Source: Bacteroidota bacterium (GTDB taxonomy: Bacteria > Bacteroidota > Rhodothermia > Balneolales > HLUCCA01). Taken from it: 64,000 nt of DNA. The position numbers and the translations under genes were made by a program. The notes beneath the pieces are model-generated. The model searched no databases. It was not told where the DNA came from and worked only from the letters and a program-made list of their open reading frames with translations. Shown here piece by piece: positions 24,693 to 34,664 of the stretch; position 1 is the stretch's first letter; the number at the start of each line of letters is the position of its first letter. The stretch lies in NCBI GenBank assembly GCA_020832235.1, contig JAFIEZ010000018.1, positions 310,001 to 374,000 on the forward strand. Reading direction: 5' to 3'.

Positions 24693-27329
24693 ATGAAAGC
24701 CAGCAACAAAGAAATGAAAACTCTTTTTTTGAGTTGTCTGCTATTCCTGATACATCCGCTCAATCACTTAATACAAGCTCAAATTGCTAGTAATGATGAA
24801 AATGTTATACTATTTAATGATTATAGTCATTATCCAGATAATTTTTGGTTAGGAGAAACCATTCGGTTTCAACCTGAAGATACACCACATGGTACCTTTC
24901 TCAGACAAAAAGGTGACCCGCAGGCCGGTTCCCACACCATTTACACGAATAGTTCCGTTTACTTCGGAAGCTGGGATTTTTCCGTAATGTTCGATGGTTT
25001 TACCACCAGTAACCAGAACAGAGTTTGGGTTTGGCTCACTGCAGATGATAATGAACACCCTCAAGGCTACGCCGTGCGGATTGGCGAGAGTGGTAGTATG
25101 AAATACGCCCGTCTGTTTCGCCTGCGTGGGTTGGAGCCCCCGGTAGAACTACTTCGCAGCAACCGCATACTTCCAGACGACAACCTCCCTTTCAATGTAA
25201 GGGTAGAAAGAACCATTGGCGGTATCTGGAGGCTTGGGGTAAAAACAACATACGATTCCAACTATCAGTGGAGTGAAACGGAAGACCATGCATCACCGTT
25301 TTTTGCCCCTTTCTTCGGATTTCAGACCAACTTTACGGCCACCCGTGCCGACAGGTTTCTCTTCGGACCTGTTCGTATTGAACGAGAGCCTCTTGGCATT
25401 CGTAGGGTCCATGCACACACATCAGAAATCATCGAAATTGAACTTAATGACAGACTCCCTGAACCGTTCTCTGTTTTTCCGAAAGTTGAAATTCGGCAAA
25501 CAGAGGGGTACCAAGCTGAAATAAAAACGATGCGTGTCAGCAACTTTTCGGTCATCATAGAGCTGGAATCTCCCCTGCGAGGTGGAACGTACATCCTCGA
25601 TACCGGACCATTTACAGATTACAGAACTGGCGCTCAACAACCGGCTCAACGCCATGAATTACTCATTTTTGATGACCCTGCGTTTGGAGATGTAGTTATC
25701 AGTGAGGTTGCGCCTCGAGCGCTGGAGGGTACGACTCCTCAATTCGTAGAGTTGTATAACACAAGCACAAAATTATTTAATCTGGATACATGGAGCATTA
25801 GAAGAGGTTCCCAGTCTGTACCACTTCCTCCGCAGATCCTGCACCCTGGTGAGTTCGTGGTCGTATCGCGGAACACCGTTTATACAACTGGTAACAGCAA
25901 TAATAGGTTTATAACGGCTCCCCTACCGTCCTTTTCCGTCAACCAAGATCAGATCTGGCTCACAGACCCGGAAGGAAACATGGTAGACAGCATAGCCTAC
26001 ACCTCAAAAGTTACAAGCAAGCTTTCTGATGGCCAATCTTTGGAACGGATTGATCCACGATATCCGGGCAGTGACTCAAATAACTGGAATCCACATCCTG
26101 AAGGTCATCATAGCGCAGGCAAACACAACCTTTCTTACACGCTCGGATTGCCCGATCTAACCCTGCTTAATGCCCGGCTTACACGGCAAAATACAGTAAT
26201 CATTGATTTTAACATGATTCCGGATTTAAATGATGCAACTACTTTTTCAATAAACAGTACTCCAGTCAACTCCGTTACGTGGAGTATTTCCAACGGAAAG
26301 CAAATTCAACTGGATGAGTTACCTGAAAAAGACTGGATAAACAATAGCCCGGGGATATTGCAGATTACTGACATTACCAGATTCGGGGATTCCAGTCACG
26401 TTCATTTCCAGATAGAAGTTGCGCAACCTGTATATAAGCAAGGAGATATACTTATCAATGAGCTTTTATATCAGCCAATACAAAATCGGTTCAGCGCATT
26501 CAGTGATCAATCTGAGTTTATTGAAATCTACAATACGCGCACGTATAGCCTTGATTTAAGTGATGTTTTCATCGCAGATACTCCCGATAAACATAAGCAG
26601 TATCGGTCATGGAATCCGGAAAACCCTTATCTCTGGAGAGTACATGGAAATGGGTACGCTGTACTTCATGCCGACACGGCAAGATACTGGGAAAACTCAC
26701 GTATGGCACGTTTTTTCCAAATTCCAGGTGGTTCTCATATGTCCCGAGCCAACAGGTCAACGTTAGGGCTCACAAGTACCGGACGGGGTGTGTATCTGAG
26801 GACTGCAGATGTTGTGATTGATTCTGTGTACTATAACCCAGCCTGGCATCATCCGTATATTCACGATCCAAGAGGACGCAGTCTTGAACGTGTTAGTACC
26901 GACTTGACGGTAGCAGCATTATGGTCAACTTCAGCATCGGTACTTGGTGGTACTCCGGGAGAAAGAAACAGTATTTCCCAAGACGGCATACCATCTGCAG
27001 ACGAGCCATCAAAAATGGGACTTCGTATATACCCAAATCCGTTCTCACCTGATATGGATGGCCAAAGTGACGTAGTTGAAATTAACCTGACTTCTCATCA
27101 TCCAGGGTACCTGGCCTCAATATTTATCTTCAATCGGCACGGGCGAATGGTAAGAACATTGGTCCGGGATGAGTACATAGGCAATACATTCAGCGTTCAT
27201 TGGAATGGAATTGACGACCGGGGCAGACTCCTTCCTACTGGGGTATATATCGTACATGTAGAGCTAAACCAACATGGCAGACCGGTTCATTCGTACACCG
27301 AACCACTCGTTCTGGCAAGAAGCAAATAG
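24693..27329 (+). CDS. Secreted lamin-tail-domain protein with T9SS C-terminal domain
   Basis: I choose the ATG at 24693 (MKASNKEMKTLFLSCLLF), which puts the signal peptide at the N-terminus; the ATG at 24633 would bury it. About 878 residues. An N-terminal beta-rich region (to about 240) resembles concanavalin-type folds. Two lamin-tail (LTD) domains follow: about residues 330-440 (DVVISEVAPRAL...QFVELYNTS) and 590-710 (DILINELLYQPI...EFIEIYNTR). The last 100 residues (RIYPNPFSPDMDGQSD...FIFNRHGRMVRTL...LLPTGVYIVHVEL) are a FlgD/CHU_C-like T9SS sorting domain. LTD proteins of this sort are surface or secreted, often linked with nucleases, but no nuclease is visible here. Export by T9SS fits the GldC-like gene next door. 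Confidence 0.87.
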   Translation: MKASNKEMKTLFLSCLLFLIHPLNHLIQAQIASNDENVILFNDYSHYPDNFWLGETIRFQPEDTPHGTFLRQKGDPQAGSHTIYTNSSVYFGSWDFSVMFDGFTTSNQNRVWVWLTADDNEHPQGYAVRIGESGSMKYARLFRLRGLEPPVELLRSNRILPDDNLPFNVRVERTIGGIWRLGVKTTYDSNYQWSETEDHASPFFAPFFGFQTNFTATRADRFLFGPVRIEREPLGIRRVHAHTSEIIEIELNDRLPEPFSVFPKVEIRQTEGYQAEIKTMRVSNFSVIIELESPLRGGTYILDTGPFTDYRTGAQQPAQRHELLIFDDPAFGDVVISEVAPRALEGTTPQFVELYNTSTKLFNLDTWSIRRGSQSVPLPPQILHPGEFVVVSRNTVYTTGNSNNRFITAPLPSFSVNQDQIWLTDPEGNMVDSIAYTSKVTSKLSDGQSLERIDPRYPGSDSNNWNPHPEGHHSAGKHNLSYTLGLPDLTLLNARLTRQNTVIIDFNMIPDLNDATTFSINSTPVNSVTWSISNGKQIQLDELPEKDWINNSPGILQITDITRFGDSSHVHFQIEVAQPVYKQGDILINELLYQPIQNRFSAFSDQSEFIEIYNTRTYSLDLSDVFIADTPDKHKQYRSWNPENPYLWRVHGNGYAVLHADTARYWENSRMARFFQIPGGSHMSRANRSTLGLTSTGRGVYLRTADVVIDSVYYNPAWHHPYIHDPRGRSLERVSTDLTVAALWSTSASVLGGTPGERNSISQDGIPSADEPSKMGLRIYPNPFSPDMDGQSDVVEINLTSHHPGYLASIFIFNRHGRMVRTLVRDEYIGNTFSVHWNGIDDRGRLLPTGVYIVHVELNQHGRPVHSYTEPLVLARSK

Positions 27330-27364
27330 TTAAAATTCGCTTTCCAATTTTAGATTGAACTTGC

Positions 27365-27381
27365 TATTCTACAATAGAATA
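27365..27381. promoter_or_regulatory. 17-bp perfect inverted repeat upstream of murI
   Basis: TATTCTA at 27365-27371 and TAGAATA at 27375-27381 are exact reverse complements around CAA. It lies 35 bases upstream of the murI ATG and 36 bases after the previous stop. It could be a weak terminator of the upstream gene without T-run, or an operator. Confidence 0.4.
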
Positions 27382-27415
27382 AGGCAAAGCAGAAATCTAT
27401 TATCAAAGGAATAGC

Positions 27416-28231
27416 ATGAAACTTGCGCAACATGCGCCGATTGGGGTTTTCGATTCAGGGATTGGTGGTCTTACTGTAGTGGATGCGGTAATGAAAACAC
27501 TCCCAAATGAGAATATTATATACTTTGGCGACACCGCCAGAGTCCCTTATGGTATTAAATCATCAGAAACAGTAAAAGAATACTCCCTGCAAATCACCGA
27601 TTTTCTCTTAAAGAAAAAGGTCAAAATGATTTTAATTGCATGTAATAGTGTTGCAGCCTCATCGAAAGAAGCGATACAGAGTAGGGCAGGAAAAATCCCC
27701 GTACTTGATGTAGTTTACGCCGGTGCTCTGGCAGCGTCGGCCATTAAAAGAAAACACAACCTCCTCGGTGTTATCGGCACCCTTGCTACCGTTGCATCCG
27801 GAGCTTATGAAAAGTCGTTAAGACAATTAGACTCCTCCATATCTGTGTTTTCAAAAGCATGCCCTTTACTTGTGCCACTAGCTGAAGAAGGCTGGACAGA
27901 CAATGATGTTGCCAGAGCAACACTCGACATCTATCTAAAAGATTTTAAAGCAACCGCTTTCGATGGTCTCATTCTGGGTTGTACACATTACCCATTGTTT
28001 AAACATAGTATTCGGGAGTATTTCAATAACGACGAATTGGAAATTATAGACTCAGCTAATTCAATCGCTGAAATCGCAAAAACATATTTAGAGAAACACG
28101 ATTTATTGAACCCGGAGCCTGCCGGTCGGTTTGATTGTTATGTAAGTGACAAACCGCAACGTTTTCAGGCACTCGCAGAACGTTTTCTAGGTAAGCCAAT
28201 CAACCGAGTTGAAGTGGTAAACATGCCGTAA
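27416..28231 (+). CDS. murI: Glutamate racemase
   Basis: The protein has 271 residues, typical for the family. The two catalytic Cys are C76 in LIACNSVAAS and C189 in LGCTHYPLF. The substrate loop IGVFDSGIGGLTV at the N-terminus and YFGDTARVPYG are conserved; the first Cys motif reads ACNS where ACNT is commoner, a conservative change. It supplies D-glutamate for peptidoglycan. It stands alone, convergent to the methyltransferase gene at 28306-29130. Confidence 0.97.
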   Translation: MKLAQHAPIGVFDSGIGGLTVVDAVMKTLPNENIIYFGDTARVPYGIKSSETVKEYSLQITDFLLKKKVKMILIACNSVAASSKEAIQSRAGKIPVLDVVYAGALAASAIKRKHNLLGVIGTLATVASGAYEKSLRQLDSSISVFSKACPLLVPLAEEGWTDNDVARATLDIYLKDFKATAFDGLILGCTHYPLFKHSIREYFNNDELEIIDSANSIAEIAKTYLEKHDLLNPEPAGRFDCYVSDKPQRFQALAERFLGKPINRVEVVNMP

Positions 28232-28264
28232 TCATAGGATGAACAAGTTTCGGAACTTTTATCT

Positions 28265-28291
28265 GTATACACTACACTTCGTCGTGTATAC
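28265..28291. terminator. Hairpin between convergent murI and methyltransferase genes
   Basis: GTATACAC at 28265-28272 pairs with GTGTATAC at 28284-28291. It lies 34 bases after the murI stop and 15 before the convergent gene's end. No T-run follows on either strand, so its function as a bidirectional terminator is uncertain. Confidence 0.4.
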
Positions 28292-28305
28292 CGCCCGGAA
28301 GCGAG

Positions 28306-29130
28306 CTACTGCAAATTATACTTCTTGTTGACGATAAGTGAATATAAGGCGATTGAACCGCTAATGGCCGCATTAAGGCTCTCAACCCTATGTGAATTCC
28401 CGGGTATCAGTACTCTTGTATAGCGAGCGTCATTTCTTAAGATTGGATCAATCCCGTTACCCTCATTGCCTACAACCAGAACACTTTTGGACGTCAGTTT
28501 TAAATCCGGCAGAGGAACAGCTCCGTCTCCAGCATCCAGCAAGTAAATTGACCATCCGAAACGTAAAAGCGTATCAAATATCTCCTGGATATCGGCACCA
28601 TACACCACCGGCACTGAGCCTAAAGCTCCTGCTGTACTTCTCACCGTTTTGGGGTTAAATAGATCTACAGAACCCTTACCCAAAATAAACCCCTTAGCAC
28701 CAAACCAGGCAGCAGACCGGTACAAAGCTCCCATGTTTCCCGGATCTTGTATTGCATCAACAACCAGTAGGGTTCCATCATCAAGATGTTCAAAGCTGTC
28801 TGTATGAAACCCAGCAGGAGCCATTACAACAGCAACAACTCCTTGCGATTGTTGTGTATCTGCGAGTTCACAGAATTGTTCAGCTGAAACAACGTAAATA
28901 GATACAGACGCGTCCAGAGCGTGAAAATCCAGTACAACACCTTCCATAAAGATAATACACTCAATCTCCAGCTGACCAGAGTCAACAATTTGCTGAACTG
29001 TACGTAGTCCTTCCGCAAGGAACTTTCCTTCCAATTCGCGAAATTTTCGTTGCTTCAGCTTTCGAAAGCTTGACCACCGGGCTTTACTGAGCAAGGGATA
29101 TTGCTTATTCACATCTAGCTGATTAACCAT
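28306..29130 (-). CDS. TrmH/SpoU-family RNA 2'-O-methyltransferase
   Basis: The protein has 274 residues. An N-terminal substrate-binding domain (RKLKQRKFRELEGKFLAEGL) precedes the knotted SPOUT domain with the three family motifs: DAIQDPGNMGALYRSAAWFGA, VLVVGNEGNGIDP and RVLIPGNSHRVESLNAAIS. It methylates a ribose 2'-OH in rRNA or tRNA using S-adenosylmethionine; RlmB-like 23S rRNA activity is possible, but the exact target cannot be read from sequence. The start is the ATG at 29130. The next gene diverges. Confidence 0.93.
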   Translation of the reverse strand: MVNQLDVNKQYPLLSKARWSSFRKLKQRKFRELEGKFLAEGLRTVQQIVDSGQLEIECIIFMEGVVLDFHALDASVSIYVVSAEQFCELADTQQSQGVVAVVMAPAGFHTDSFEHLDDGTLLVVDAIQDPGNMGALYRSAAWFGAKGFILGKGSVDLFNPKTVRSTAGALGSVPVVYGADIQEIFDTLLRFGWSIYLLDAGDGAVPLPDLKLTSKSVLVVGNEGNGIDPILRNDARYTRVLIPGNSHRVESLNAAISGSIALYSLIVNKKYNLQ

Positions 29131-29266
29131 AATTAAACTTCAAAATACAGATTTAACACCCCCAGACGAAATTCTTTTAGTGGATACTCCAGGTCAACAT
29201 CTATCGGTCTATTTAGGTATACTTATTTCAAGTGTTGAATCGCCGAGTAAAGATAACGTGCTAGTA

Positions 29267-31279
29267 ATGCCCCGCTTTCTCCATATCATACGAGTTGCCC
29301 TTGTAGCCACTGCGCTGCTTACGTCAGGTGCGGGAGTAAGTTCAGCCCAAAATAAGCAGTCAGAAATAGATCAAAGTCGATCTCATAGCGGAGAACAATA
29401 TATTGAAGGGCAAACGCGCTTCATCCGGCAGCTTGATGCTGTATCATGGAACTTAAATATTGCAGCAGGTTACACATCGAATAAAATTGACCTGTCTGTT
29501 TACAATCGGATGGGCACGCGGCTTTTTCTCTTCAACGGTGAGGCTCAAAATATTCAGGATGAATATGATGCCGGTATGAGTTTAAGCTATCAGCTCATCC
29601 CGGGAGCCGGATTTACAAGTACTGCGGGAACGTATACCTTCACAAATACAAACTTAAGACAGGATGTGTTTCTTGCCGGAATTTTTATCCAGCCTTATGA
29701 ACAGCTTCGGTTTAGTGCATTGGGAGGTATCTTACGCGACCAACGTAGCGACCGTGATGACCAGGGATTCAGCTGGCAGGTCGGCTTGCATACGCCCACA
29801 CTGCGGTTTGGTGATTTCCAGTTCGAGCCGGCTGCGATAGCCGATATTGCCTACATCAATCCCCGTAAGCTCCAAACAGTTCGTTACGGTACAACACTTC
29901 GGTACCGCGATGAGAACAACATGCTGCTCACCTCCGAAATCTGGCTCGGAAACGCCCGCCGCGACAGCTACCAGTCAAGCAGTCTGCTAAATCGTACCGA
30001 GGCCAACTTTATTGAAGCCATAGAAAGCGACTCTGCCATGGTTTCCATCTTTCTGCAAACACCGGTTACATCAACTACATTTGCTGACTTCTCCATAGAC
30101 GGTCTCAGCAATGTAAGGCGTATCCTGAATAATCCATTGGAAGAAACCGGAAACATCGCTCTGTACGACTCCCGCAGTGAAAGGCAATTCCTCAATATGG
30201 GTATTGCACTACGCAGACCAACGCCAGGTCTGCAACTGCAGGGCGGCGTCCGCTGGGCTTTTCAGGTTCGTGAATCAAGACTTATAAACACCACAGGACT
30301 GCCTGTTGACCAGGTTCGCAGAAGAGCAGATATCCTGGAAAACTCAAATTTCAGTCAAAGACGATTTGAACTCTTCACACAAAACACCGCAAACTTCACA
30401 CAACGATACAGCGCCTCATTAGCCGGAAATATTAGCATACTCCGCTATAATACGCCGGAAATAAACAAAGACGACCGCGATGAGCTGGCTATTCTGTTAC
30501 GTACCACACACCGTTATCAAATCACGGAGGCACTTCAAGGCAGCGTAACACTGGCCGGAGAAGCCTTTCATTTCGTGTATTTATTCAGCGAACGAAGCAT
30601 CGAAAACAACTGGCGCCGATCTATCCGTCTTATTCCGGAAATCAACTGGCAACCCTCCCCTACATTTTACATGAACAACCGGTTTACCGTTAGAGCAAAC
30701 TACACGGTTGAAGACTTTGAACTACCAAACAGACCTAAAAACGACCAGTCGGCGCGGGAGTTTATTGCTGCCAATACCACCAGCTGGACCTTTGCGCCGG
30801 GATGGAATGTGCAGGCTGAGTTCTCACGAAGCGAACTGCGAATCGGTAAGCTCTTCTGGGAAACTTTCCAGGAAACACCCATCGATACCATCATCACCTG
30901 GGATGTTCGCACCATGGTTAGCCGTCAATATGGCGATATTGTTATCAGCAGCGGCGTTCGCTATTTTCATAAATTCGATTTTCTGCAACAAGCCAGCCTG
31001 GCTGTGGATGTAGAAGAAAATGGCACCATAACTCGTGTAAACAGGATTTCTACAGGAAATAGAACCACAACACAATGGGGACCGTCTGTAATGATTCGCC
31101 TTCCGATGAGCGCTCGCAACGAATTATTCATCAATGGATGGTATCAGATGCAGGCTACACGCCAGAAACTGTACACAGAATATCCGGAAGTTTATCGAAG
31201 CGCCTTTCTTCGAGCCGAACGAAGAGCAGACCGAAGAAGCTTTCCTAACATTGAAATCTCGGTTCGTTTCAGGTTTTAA
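29267..31279 (+). CDS. Predicted outer-membrane beta-barrel protein, unknown family
   Basis: The start is taken at 29267 (MPRFLHIIRVALVATALL), where a clean signal peptide ends in SSAQ; the frame opens earlier at 29180 without signal character. About 670 residues. The mature chain is a run of amphipathic beta strands with aromatic girdle residues and ends in EISVRFRF, a C-terminal Phe typical of outer-membrane barrels. I recognise no specific family; a porin-like or structural role is possible. It precedes the dehydrogenase gene by 62 bases on the same strand. Confidence 0.75.
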   Translation: MPRFLHIIRVALVATALLTSGAGVSSAQNKQSEIDQSRSHSGEQYIEGQTRFIRQLDAVSWNLNIAAGYTSNKIDLSVYNRMGTRLFLFNGEAQNIQDEYDAGMSLSYQLIPGAGFTSTAGTYTFTNTNLRQDVFLAGIFIQPYEQLRFSALGGILRDQRSDRDDQGFSWQVGLHTPTLRFGDFQFEPAAIADIAYINPRKLQTVRYGTTLRYRDENNMLLTSEIWLGNARRDSYQSSSLLNRTEANFIEAIESDSAMVSIFLQTPVTSTTFADFSIDGLSNVRRILNNPLEETGNIALYDSRSERQFLNMGIALRRPTPGLQLQGGVRWAFQVRESRLINTTGLPVDQVRRRADILENSNFSQRRFELFTQNTANFTQRYSASLAGNISILRYNTPEINKDDRDELAILLRTTHRYQITEALQGSVTLAGEAFHFVYLFSERSIENNWRRSIRLIPEINWQPSPTFYMNNRFTVRANYTVEDFELPNRPKNDQSAREFIAANTTSWTFAPGWNVQAEFSRSELRIGKLFWETFQETPIDTIITWDVRTMVSRQYGDIVISSGVRYFHKFDFLQQASLAVDVEENGTITRVNRISTGNRTTTQWGPSVMIRLPMSARNELFINGWYQMQATRQKLYTEYPEVYRSAFLRAERRADRRSFPNIEISVRFRF

Positions 31280-31341
31280 AGTTTGAAGTGCAGTATCTTG
31301 CCATCTGCGAACCTATTGAAATCATACAAATATCAGATACT

Positions 31342-32868
31342 ATGGACTTTCTAAAGCGACTCGGCCTTGAAGCCGACAACGCCGGAACAACTACCGGCAA
31401 TAAAACCATGTTCACCAAAAGTGCAACCCGCATCGAATCACACTCCCCAATCGATGGCAAATTAATCGGGGCAGTGTACAGCACCACAAAAGAAGAATAC
31501 GAAACCGTTGTAAACACAGCTGCAGAAGCATTCAAGACCTGGCGGAAAATGCCGGCTCCCCAGCGTGGTGAAATCATACGTCAGATCGGTGACGCCCTGC
31601 GTGAACATAAAGAAGACCTCGGCAAGCTCGTTTCACTCGAAATGGGCAAAATTTATCAGGAAGGCCTCGGTGAAGTTCAGGAGATGATCGACATTTGCGA
31701 TTTTGCCGTGGGATTGTCCCGACAGCTCTATGGCCTTACTATGCACAGCGAGCGCCCCGATCACCGCATGTACGAGCAATATCATCCACTGGGCATCGTA
31801 GGCGTAATCTCAGCATTCAATTTCCCTGTGGCGGTCTGGAGCTGGAACGCCATGATTGCAGCTGTCTGCGGCGATACCATCATCTGGAAACCATCCGAAA
31901 AAACACCCCTTTGTGCCGTTGCCTGCCAGAATATCATCAAAGATGTGCTGGCCAAAAATGACTTGCCCGAGGGAATTTTCTGTATGATTAACGGCGACCG
32001 TGAGGTGGGTGAATGGATGACATCCGACAAGCGTGTACCACTGATTTCAGCTACCGGCTCTATCCGAATGGGCAAGCAGGTGGCGCAGGTTGTAGCTGCT
32101 CGACTTGGAAAAACATTGCTCGAACTCGGCGGAAACAATGCTATCATTATCAGTCCGCAGGCCGACATCGAAATGGCTGTTCGGGCTACGGTATTCGGCG
32201 CAGTTGGAACGGCAGGTCAGCGATGTACATCAACCCGACGACTCATCGTTCACGAATCTATCTTTGATCAGGTAAAAGACCGCCTGGTATCTATCTATAA
32301 AAACATTGCTATTGGAAGTCCGCTCGAGGAAGGCACACTGGTTGGACCTCTCATCGACAAACAGGCCGTAGATATGATGCAGAGCGCCCTCGAATCCCTC
32401 AAAGATGCCGGAGGAGAGTTGGTTTACGGAGGCGAAGTACTGCAGGGAGGGGTGTATGACAGTGGCACCTATGTTCGTCCAGCCATTTGCATTGCCGAAA
32501 ATCACTATCAAATTGTGCAGGACGAAACCTTTGCTCCCATTCTGTATTTGATTCGATACCGTGAAATGGAAGAAGCCATGGAATATCATAATGGTGTTGT
32601 ACAGGGACTCAGCTCTGCAATATTTACCCTGAACCTACGCGAAGCCGAACAGTTTCTGAGTCACGCAGGATCAGATTGCGGTATTGCCAATGTGAATATT
32701 GGTACCAGCGGGGCGGAAATCGGTGGAGCATTCGGTGGTGAGAAAGAAACCGGAGGAGGACGCGAAAGCGGATCCGATTCCTGGAAGATCTATATGCGCC
32801 GCCAAACGAATACCATTAACTGGGGAAGCAGCCTGCCACTTGCACAGGGAATTCGTTTCGACGTGTAA
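31342..32868 (+). CDS. Aldehyde dehydrogenase, ALDH7 (antiquitin) family
   Basis: The start is taken at 31342 (MDFLKRLGLEADNAG), 508 residues. The catalytic Glu is in ELGGNNAII and the catalytic Cys in GTAGQRCTSTRRL. ALDH7-specific blocks are clear: EMIDICDFAVGLSRQLYG, MYEQYHPLGIVGVISAFNFP and NWGSSLPLAQGI near the C-terminus. Members oxidise alpha-aminoadipic semialdehyde (piperideine-6-carboxylate) in lysine breakdown, or related aldehydes such as betaine aldehyde. No lysine-catabolism gene flanks it. The terminator is at 32925-32961. Confidence 0.94.
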   Translation: MDFLKRLGLEADNAGTTTGNKTMFTKSATRIESHSPIDGKLIGAVYSTTKEEYETVVNTAAEAFKTWRKMPAPQRGEIIRQIGDALREHKEDLGKLVSLEMGKIYQEGLGEVQEMIDICDFAVGLSRQLYGLTMHSERPDHRMYEQYHPLGIVGVISAFNFPVAVWSWNAMIAAVCGDTIIWKPSEKTPLCAVACQNIIKDVLAKNDLPEGIFCMINGDREVGEWMTSDKRVPLISATGSIRMGKQVAQVVAARLGKTLLELGGNNAIIISPQADIEMAVRATVFGAVGTAGQRCTSTRRLIVHESIFDQVKDRLVSIYKNIAIGSPLEEGTLVGPLIDKQAVDMMQSALESLKDAGGELVYGGEVLQGGVYDSGTYVRPAICIAENHYQIVQDETFAPILYLIRYREMEEAMEYHNGVVQGLSSAIFTLNLREAEQFLSHAGSDCGIANVNIGTSGAEIGGAFGGEKETGGGRESGSDSWKIYMRRQTNTINWGSSLPLAQGIRFDV

Positions 32869-32924
32869 GCTACTCTTAGAGTTCCGGCTAAAGAAGTTTC
32901 TAACTTCCCAATTAATCTGAATTA

Positions 32925-32961
32925 AGGCCGTGTTACAGTGCTTCTGTAGCCGGCCTTTTTT
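32925..32961 (+). terminator. Rho-independent terminator after the ALDH7 gene
   Basis: AGGCCG at 32925-32930 pairs with CGGCCT at 32951-32956, followed by a T-run to 32961, 57 bases after the stop. The region from there to 33114 shows no gene. Confidence 0.85.
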
Positions 32962-33114
32962 ATTATCAGGGGGAACCTATGTTGTTTCTGAATAGACCAA
33001 GATACGACACCGGCTGCAACAGGTATCATAAAATATTATGCCCACCAACATTTTTATCAGCGAACAATGAGCACTGAACATCTTTACCCTGGTTATGGCA
33101 GGAAACAGACTTTA

Positions 33115-34611
33115 TTAACCCCGAGCTGCTGCTTCCAGCCTACGGACGAGTTCGGGTACATAAGCTTGCTGATCGGGCTTCATTAAAACACTTCGAAGAA
33201 CCGTAATAGTAGGTGTATCAGCTATAATTTCGGGAAATATTGTCGACACATCAGACGAAGGTACCGTAAACAAACTCACAAATACCCCATCACTGCCTTT
33301 ATCCATCCCTCTTTGAAACACTTTCGTATTCATTCTGCTCAACGCGCTGGCAGTAAAACGGGGATCTGAAGGTTGAACCGAGTAGACAACGATATCCAGC
33401 TCTGGTCGATACAACATTTTGAAATAAAGCGATTGATTTACCGCTTCGGAAAAGTGCAGAGCGGCTTTCCGACAATCAAGCATTATTTCAGCCATTTTAC
33501 CATTTTCTGCGAGGGGGAACATCTGCAGGGTGGCCCACAATGCAGCCGCAGCAGCTCCGGCACGGGAACATTCCAGCGATATTTCTCCTAGATGAAGCTC
33601 TTCTGAAGAGAAATAGGTATACGGGGAGTCGTGCTTATAATATCTGCCTACCGACGGATCTTTAAATAGCACACAGCCGCAACCATAGGGCTGAAGTCCA
33701 TGTTTATGGGGATCAATTACAATACTATCCGCTTCGGCTGTACATGCCCATGCCTCCGGATGTATCAGTCCGGACTGCTCTATAAGTTTGAAATATCCGC
33801 CATAAGCCGCATCCAGATGCACTCGTTTACCATTATTTTTTGCAAAGTTGATAATCTCATGCAGCGGTTCCACTCTCCCGGCTCCGGTTGTTCCCATAGT
33901 AACTACAAGCGTACCAATCTGATCAGAGACGGATTCAAGATAATGGAAATCCCACTTTCCGTCTTCCAAAAGTGGAATCTGGAACGACTTCATTCCCAGT
34001 ACATTACACATTCGTTCGTGCGTATAGTGCGATTGCTTCGAAAAGGCAATTCCCTTATCCGGATGTTCATTCCTGGCAATCCACAGGGCTTCCAGGTTAG
34101 CAATAGTTCCCGAACTGGTAAGATGCCCCAGAACGGTATGTTTAAAGCCAAACATACGAGCGAACGCCGGTATGACTTCCTTTTCCATTTCAGAAGTGGG
34201 GGGACCGCCGTCCAGGGCATGATTATTCGGATTAATAAGCATTGTGAGAGCATAAGCCGCCCAGGCGATATCGTGGGGTGGCTTGAGCATCTGTCCGGCA
34301 TACACATTACTGTGAAAAGGATAGTTACCCTTAAGCCTATCGGTGAGCATGCTTAGCACGTTTTCAGCATCCCGGGTACAGATAGTCCCCGATTCGCCTT
34401 CTTCCGACCTCGGGGATGTTGTATTACCTCGATCGTTGTAACTGACGGAACCCTCCGAAGCGTTCTTGTTCGTAGAGCTATTGTCTGGGGAAAGTGTACC
34501 AGCAGTATGTTGTTTGGCAATCCCGCTATCAGATACCGGATAAGAAAAAAGCCATCGTTCTAAAGAATCGACAGCTTTTTTTAAAAGATCAATGCGGTTG
34601 GAAGAGTTCAT
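33115..34611 (-). CDS. PLP-dependent group II amino-acid decarboxylase
   Basis: The protein has 498 residues. The PLP Lys is K303 in DPHKHGLQPYGCG; D267 in VHLDAAYGGYF holds the pyridine nitrogen and H195 (SKQSHYTH) stacks on the ring. This is the fold of aromatic-L-amino-acid, glutamate and aspartate decarboxylases. Residues 28-78 are a Ser/Thr/Asn/Gly-rich low-complexity insertion that most homologues lack. The substrate cannot be fixed from motifs. The context (between the ALDH7 and DUF3078 genes) gives no pathway. A 53-base gap separates it from the DUF3078 gene upstream on the same strand. Confidence 0.93.
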   Translation of the reverse strand: MNSSNRIDLLKKAVDSLERWLFSYPVSDSGIAKQHTAGTLSPDNSSTNKNASEGSVSYNDRGNTTSPRSEEGESGTICTRDAENVLSMLTDRLKGNYPFHSNVYAGQMLKPPHDIAWAAYALTMLINPNNHALDGGPPTSEMEKEVIPAFARMFGFKHTVLGHLTSSGTIANLEALWIARNEHPDKGIAFSKQSHYTHERMCNVLGMKSFQIPLLEDGKWDFHYLESVSDQIGTLVVTMGTTGAGRVEPLHEIINFAKNNGKRVHLDAAYGGYFKLIEQSGLIHPEAWACTAEADSIVIDPHKHGLQPYGCGCVLFKDPSVGRYYKHDSPYTYFSSEELHLGEISLECSRAGAAAAALWATLQMFPLAENGKMAEIMLDCRKAALHFSEAVNQSLYFKMLYRPELDIVVYSVQPSDPRFTASALSRMNTKVFQRGMDKGSDGVFVSLFTVPSSDVSTIFPEIIADTPTITVLRSVLMKPDQQAYVPELVRRLEAAARG

Positions 34612-34664
34612 TGCTTTTCCCGGTGCAGGTTTAGGTTAAACTGCTGTAAAGATGTTCATGTAGT

